From Acidobacteriota bacterium (GTDB lineage: Bacteria; Acidobacteriota; Terriglobia; UBA7540), in the NCBI GenBank assembly GCA_902812415.1, contig CADDZJ010000037.1, positions 1-37,746 of the forward strand: a DNA stretch of 37,746 nt, in the 5' to 3' direction. Position 1 is the stretch's first letter. Every line of letters starts with the position of its first letter. Position numbers and translations under genes: made by a program. Positions 35,821 through 37,746 of this stretch are shown piece by piece. The notes beneath the pieces are model-generated. The model had not been told where the DNA came from. It saw only the letters and a program-made list of their open reading frames with translations, and did not search any database.

Positions 35821-36465
35821 ATGGAATGGAAAGAATACATATGGTCCAGACGTGCTCTATACCACGCGATACTGAATGCCATTGTAATTGGACTTCTGGT
35901 CGTCGTGGTGTTACACGGGGATGCCTTTCATCACGTGATACCGTCTTGGATAAAAGGTGTGGGTTTTGGGTTGTGGTTGCTTGTGCTTGCTGGCGCAGTC
36001 GTACCAATCATGCGTTACAGGGAGCGCGTGATTCTACAGGACGTCACTACAGAACAATTCCGGATGGAGCCCGGAGAACAACTGCTCCTGCGCCTCAAAT
36101 TATTTGTATGCTATTTCTATCCTCACGCTCAGGATTTCAAACCGAAGATTCCTTTTCGATACTGCTTTCAGGTGAAGCCTCCGTTTTGGATGACGCCTAT
36201 GCTGACAATCTGTCTCACGGATCGGCGCTTGGCGGCGCGATCTATATCGGGCTACACTTGGCGGGTTATCCCTTTTTCAGACATTCGGCAAGTTGAAAAC
36301 ACATACCACGCTCCATTCATGTCCGTTAGGAGTGTGCTGGTAGTTGAATATGAGTTTAAGGGCCGGCGCGAAGCCATAGTCCTACCTGATAATTCCATTG
36401 AAACTCACAAATTGGCAAATTTGTTGAGCGAGCTGACGCGCACAGGTAGCCGGAACGATCTCTGA
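35821..36465 (+). CDS. Membrane protein with C-terminal PH-like domain, unknown function
   Basis: The product has 214 residues from ATG 35821 (MEWKEYIWSRRALYHAIL, GGCGGA 6 bases upstream); ATG 35749 would add 24 unconvincing residues. Two membrane helices lie near residues 16-34 (ILNAIVIGLLVVVVL) and 42-64. The cytoplasmic C-terminal part has MEPGEQLLLRLKLF, then LTICLTDRRLAARSI, WRVIPFSDIRQVENTY and a final helix. That order (strand, LTxRRL, IPxSDIxxVE) is typical of bacterial PH-like/GRAM-like domains. It lies 11 bp upstream of the glycosyltransferase gene. An immunity role for the orphan tip is a guess from position. Confidence 0.6.
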   Translation: MEWKEYIWSRRALYHAILNAIVIGLLVVVVLHGDAFHHVIPSWIKGVGFGLWLLVLAGAVVPIMRYRERVILQDVTTEQFRMEPGEQLLLRLKLFVCYFYPHAQDFKPKIPFRYCFQVKPPFWMTPMLTICLTDRRLAARSISGYTWRVIPFSDIRQVENTYHAPFMSVRSVLVVEYEFKGRREAIVLPDNSIETHKLANLLSELTRTGSRNDL

Positions 36466-36476
36466 CTAGGGAGGTC

Positions 36477-37586
36477 ATGAGAGTGCTTTCATCTTTCTCG
36501 GGAGATAAAGTCGGGCTGCTGTTCTTTTCCCGTGGCCGAGGGCATGGCCATGCCATCCCCGACATGGCTATTGTCGATGAGCTATTCAAGCTGCAAGATG
36601 ATATTGATCTGAGGTTTGTTTCTTATGGAACCGGAGCGAGAACTTTCGCTCAACACGGGAGGCCATTAATCGATCTGGAATTGCCAGATACCAATCCGCT
36701 CTGGGCCACGGCTGTTCGCGCCGGTTCGCTCATCCGTGAGATACAGCCCAGCCTGGTCATTTCCCACGAAGAATTTGCCGTGTTGCCCCTGGCAAAAATC
36801 TTCGGCATTCCGACGGTGTTCATTACCGAATGGTTCAGCGATGCGGAAAGCCTGCCCATGCAGGCGCTGGAATTTGCTGACGAGATTATCTTTATCGAAG
36901 ATGAAGGAATCTTCGAGGAGTCGCCTTCGGTTGAAGGGAAAGTTTACTATACCGGGCCGGTACTGCGCTCATTTTCCTACGGGCGAGCTGACCGTGAGCG
37001 CGCCCGGAAAGAGCTTGGATTTCCCCAAGACGCCTCCGTGATTCTGGTGGTGCCCGGGGGGTGGGCGACTGAAGAGAAGGAGCCCATTTACGATCTGCTG
37101 TTGGCTGCCTTTGACCGGCTGAGAGTTCCCCACAAACTGTTGGTGTGGCTTGCAGGCAGCGATTACGCCACATTGAGAGAACGCCTTGCTGGCCGTGAGG
37201 ATATGCAAGTGAAAGAATACGATTGGCAGATGGACCGGTTGATGGCAGCCAGCGATATAGCCATTACCAAGGCCAATCGCATCACATTGAAGGAACTTGC
37301 GGCTTTGGGCATTCCGTCAATCTCCATTTCGCAGGGCCGCAACCCCATTGACGACGTGCTGATTGAGCGCATTCCCACCAACACTACTCTGGATGCGCGA
37401 ACAGTAACTCCCAGGATGCTGGCTGCCAGCATAGCTGAGAGCCTGAAACAAGCCAGAGATCAGGTTGAGCCCTTGCCCGCCGGTCCGCCCGACAATCCGG
37501 GCGCACGGTTCGCCGCCCAGAGACTTGCAGGTTACATTGAGAAGCTAAAGGCGGTTGCCCCGACAACTGCCTCCCATCGCGTATAG
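36477..37586 (+). CDS. GT-B fold glycosyltransferase, MurG/GT28-like
   Basis: The product has 369 residues; the ATG has GGGAGG 4 bases upstream. The N-terminal domain begins GLLFFSRGRGHGHAIPDMAI, a Gly/His-rich loop typical of MurG-like acceptor domains. The C-terminal domain has VILVVPGGWA, then ASDIAITKANRITLKELAAL and GIPSISISQGRNPIDD, matching the sugar-nucleotide donor site of GT28/GT1-like enzymes (E-hydrophobic-GxP pattern). No signal peptide or membrane helix is visible, so it is cytoplasmic. Donor and acceptor are unknown. It lies between two RHS pieces; whether it belongs to the RHS locus or is a passenger is open. Confidence 0.8.
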   Translation: MRVLSSFSGDKVGLLFFSRGRGHGHAIPDMAIVDELFKLQDDIDLRFVSYGTGARTFAQHGRPLIDLELPDTNPLWATAVRAGSLIREIQPSLVISHEEFAVLPLAKIFGIPTVFITEWFSDAESLPMQALEFADEIIFIEDEGIFEESPSVEGKVYYTGPVLRSFSYGRADRERARKELGFPQDASVILVVPGGWATEEKEPIYDLLLAAFDRLRVPHKLLVWLAGSDYATLRERLAGREDMQVKEYDWQMDRLMAASDIAITKANRITLKELAALGIPSISISQGRNPIDDVLIERIPTNTTLDARTVTPRMLAASIAESLKQARDQVEPLPAGPPDNPGARFAAQRLAGYIEKLKAVAPTTASHRV

Positions 37587-37598
37587 GTTCAGCGCAGG

Positions 37599-37746
37599 AT
37601 TTATCGCACAATCCCAACAGGCGGCCTGTGCGCGGGCGACGCGAGCCAAGTCTGTCGCCGCGCCGATGCGCGCAGCATCACCACCACCTACAGCTACGAC
37701 GCCGAAAACCGCCTGACCTCCAAGACCTATTCTGACAGCACGCCAG
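37599..37746 (+). pseudogene. Second RHS core fragment, starting in mid-gene and cut by window edge
   Basis: From about 37599 the DNA matches 31420-31567 of the RHS gene, closely from TGGLCAGDAS onward (then CRR, DARSITTTYSYDAENRL, SDSTP). There is no start codon or signal peptide; the frame follows the stop of the glycosyltransferase directly. It is therefore a headless duplicate of the RHS core that runs beyond the window. Confidence 0.85.

Noticed and set aside
1-37746. tRNA, rRNA or CRISPR loci
   Set aside because: Reading both strands I saw no cloverleaf with T-loop consensus, no rRNA-like conserved stretches and no regularly spaced identical repeats; a covariance scan would be decisive.

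Overview
The window looks like chromosomal DNA from an Acidobacteriota bacterium. The main clue is a truncated gene at the left edge for a MacB/FtsX-type permease of the acidobacterial ADOP kind, starting MSTLMQDLRYAFRRM. Futalosine-route menaquinone genes, very large secreted YD-repeat (RHS) proteins and many short palindromic intergenic repeats fit the same group. This assignment is an inference from gene content; no rRNA or tRNA gene was seen.

Left part (1-7.4 kb), mostly minus strand: the partial ADOP permease, a 1.1-kb repeat-rich spacer, a plus-strand Spy/CpxP-like periplasmic protein, selD, an M49-like metallopeptidase and larB. selD extends upstream through an in-frame TGA at the catalytic Cys/Sec position. 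A SECIS-like hairpin follows directly, so SelD is very probably itself a selenoprotein.

Housekeeping block (7.4-21.1 kb), plus strand: a consensus sigma-70 promoter precedes yceD/DUF177-rpmF-plsX-fabH-fabD-fabG-acpP-fabF, the ribosomal L32 and fatty-acid initiation/elongation cluster. Then come etfB-etfA (electron transfer flavoprotein), a zinc-ribbon protein, dnaG and rpoD. Two 120-bp nested-palindrome repeats bracket fabH to fabF. dnaG carries two in-frame insertions built from palindromic AT-rich repeat DNA.

Metabolic block (21.1-26.9 kb), minus strand: an MFS transporter, galK, galT (Leloir galactose use), mqnC and mqnA (futalosine menaquinone pathway).

Accessory region (26.9 kb to the end), plus strand: a second copy of the 0.55-kb repeat is followed by a palindromic operator-like site, a promoter and a hairpin-rich leader. 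Then come a secreted protein, a huge RHS/YD-repeat gene whose signal-peptide segment is cut off by an in-frame stop, a small membrane protein, an intact IS630-family element, an orphan RHS C-terminal tip, a membrane-anchored PH-like protein and a GT-B glycosyltransferase. At the right edge a second RHS core fragment begins in mid-gene, near-identical to part of the first. This looks like an RHS locus under active rearrangement. The best candidates for something new are the Sec-SelD with its visible SECIS, the palindromic insertions inside dnaG, and the RHS tip-displacement locus with its unidentified downstream proteins.
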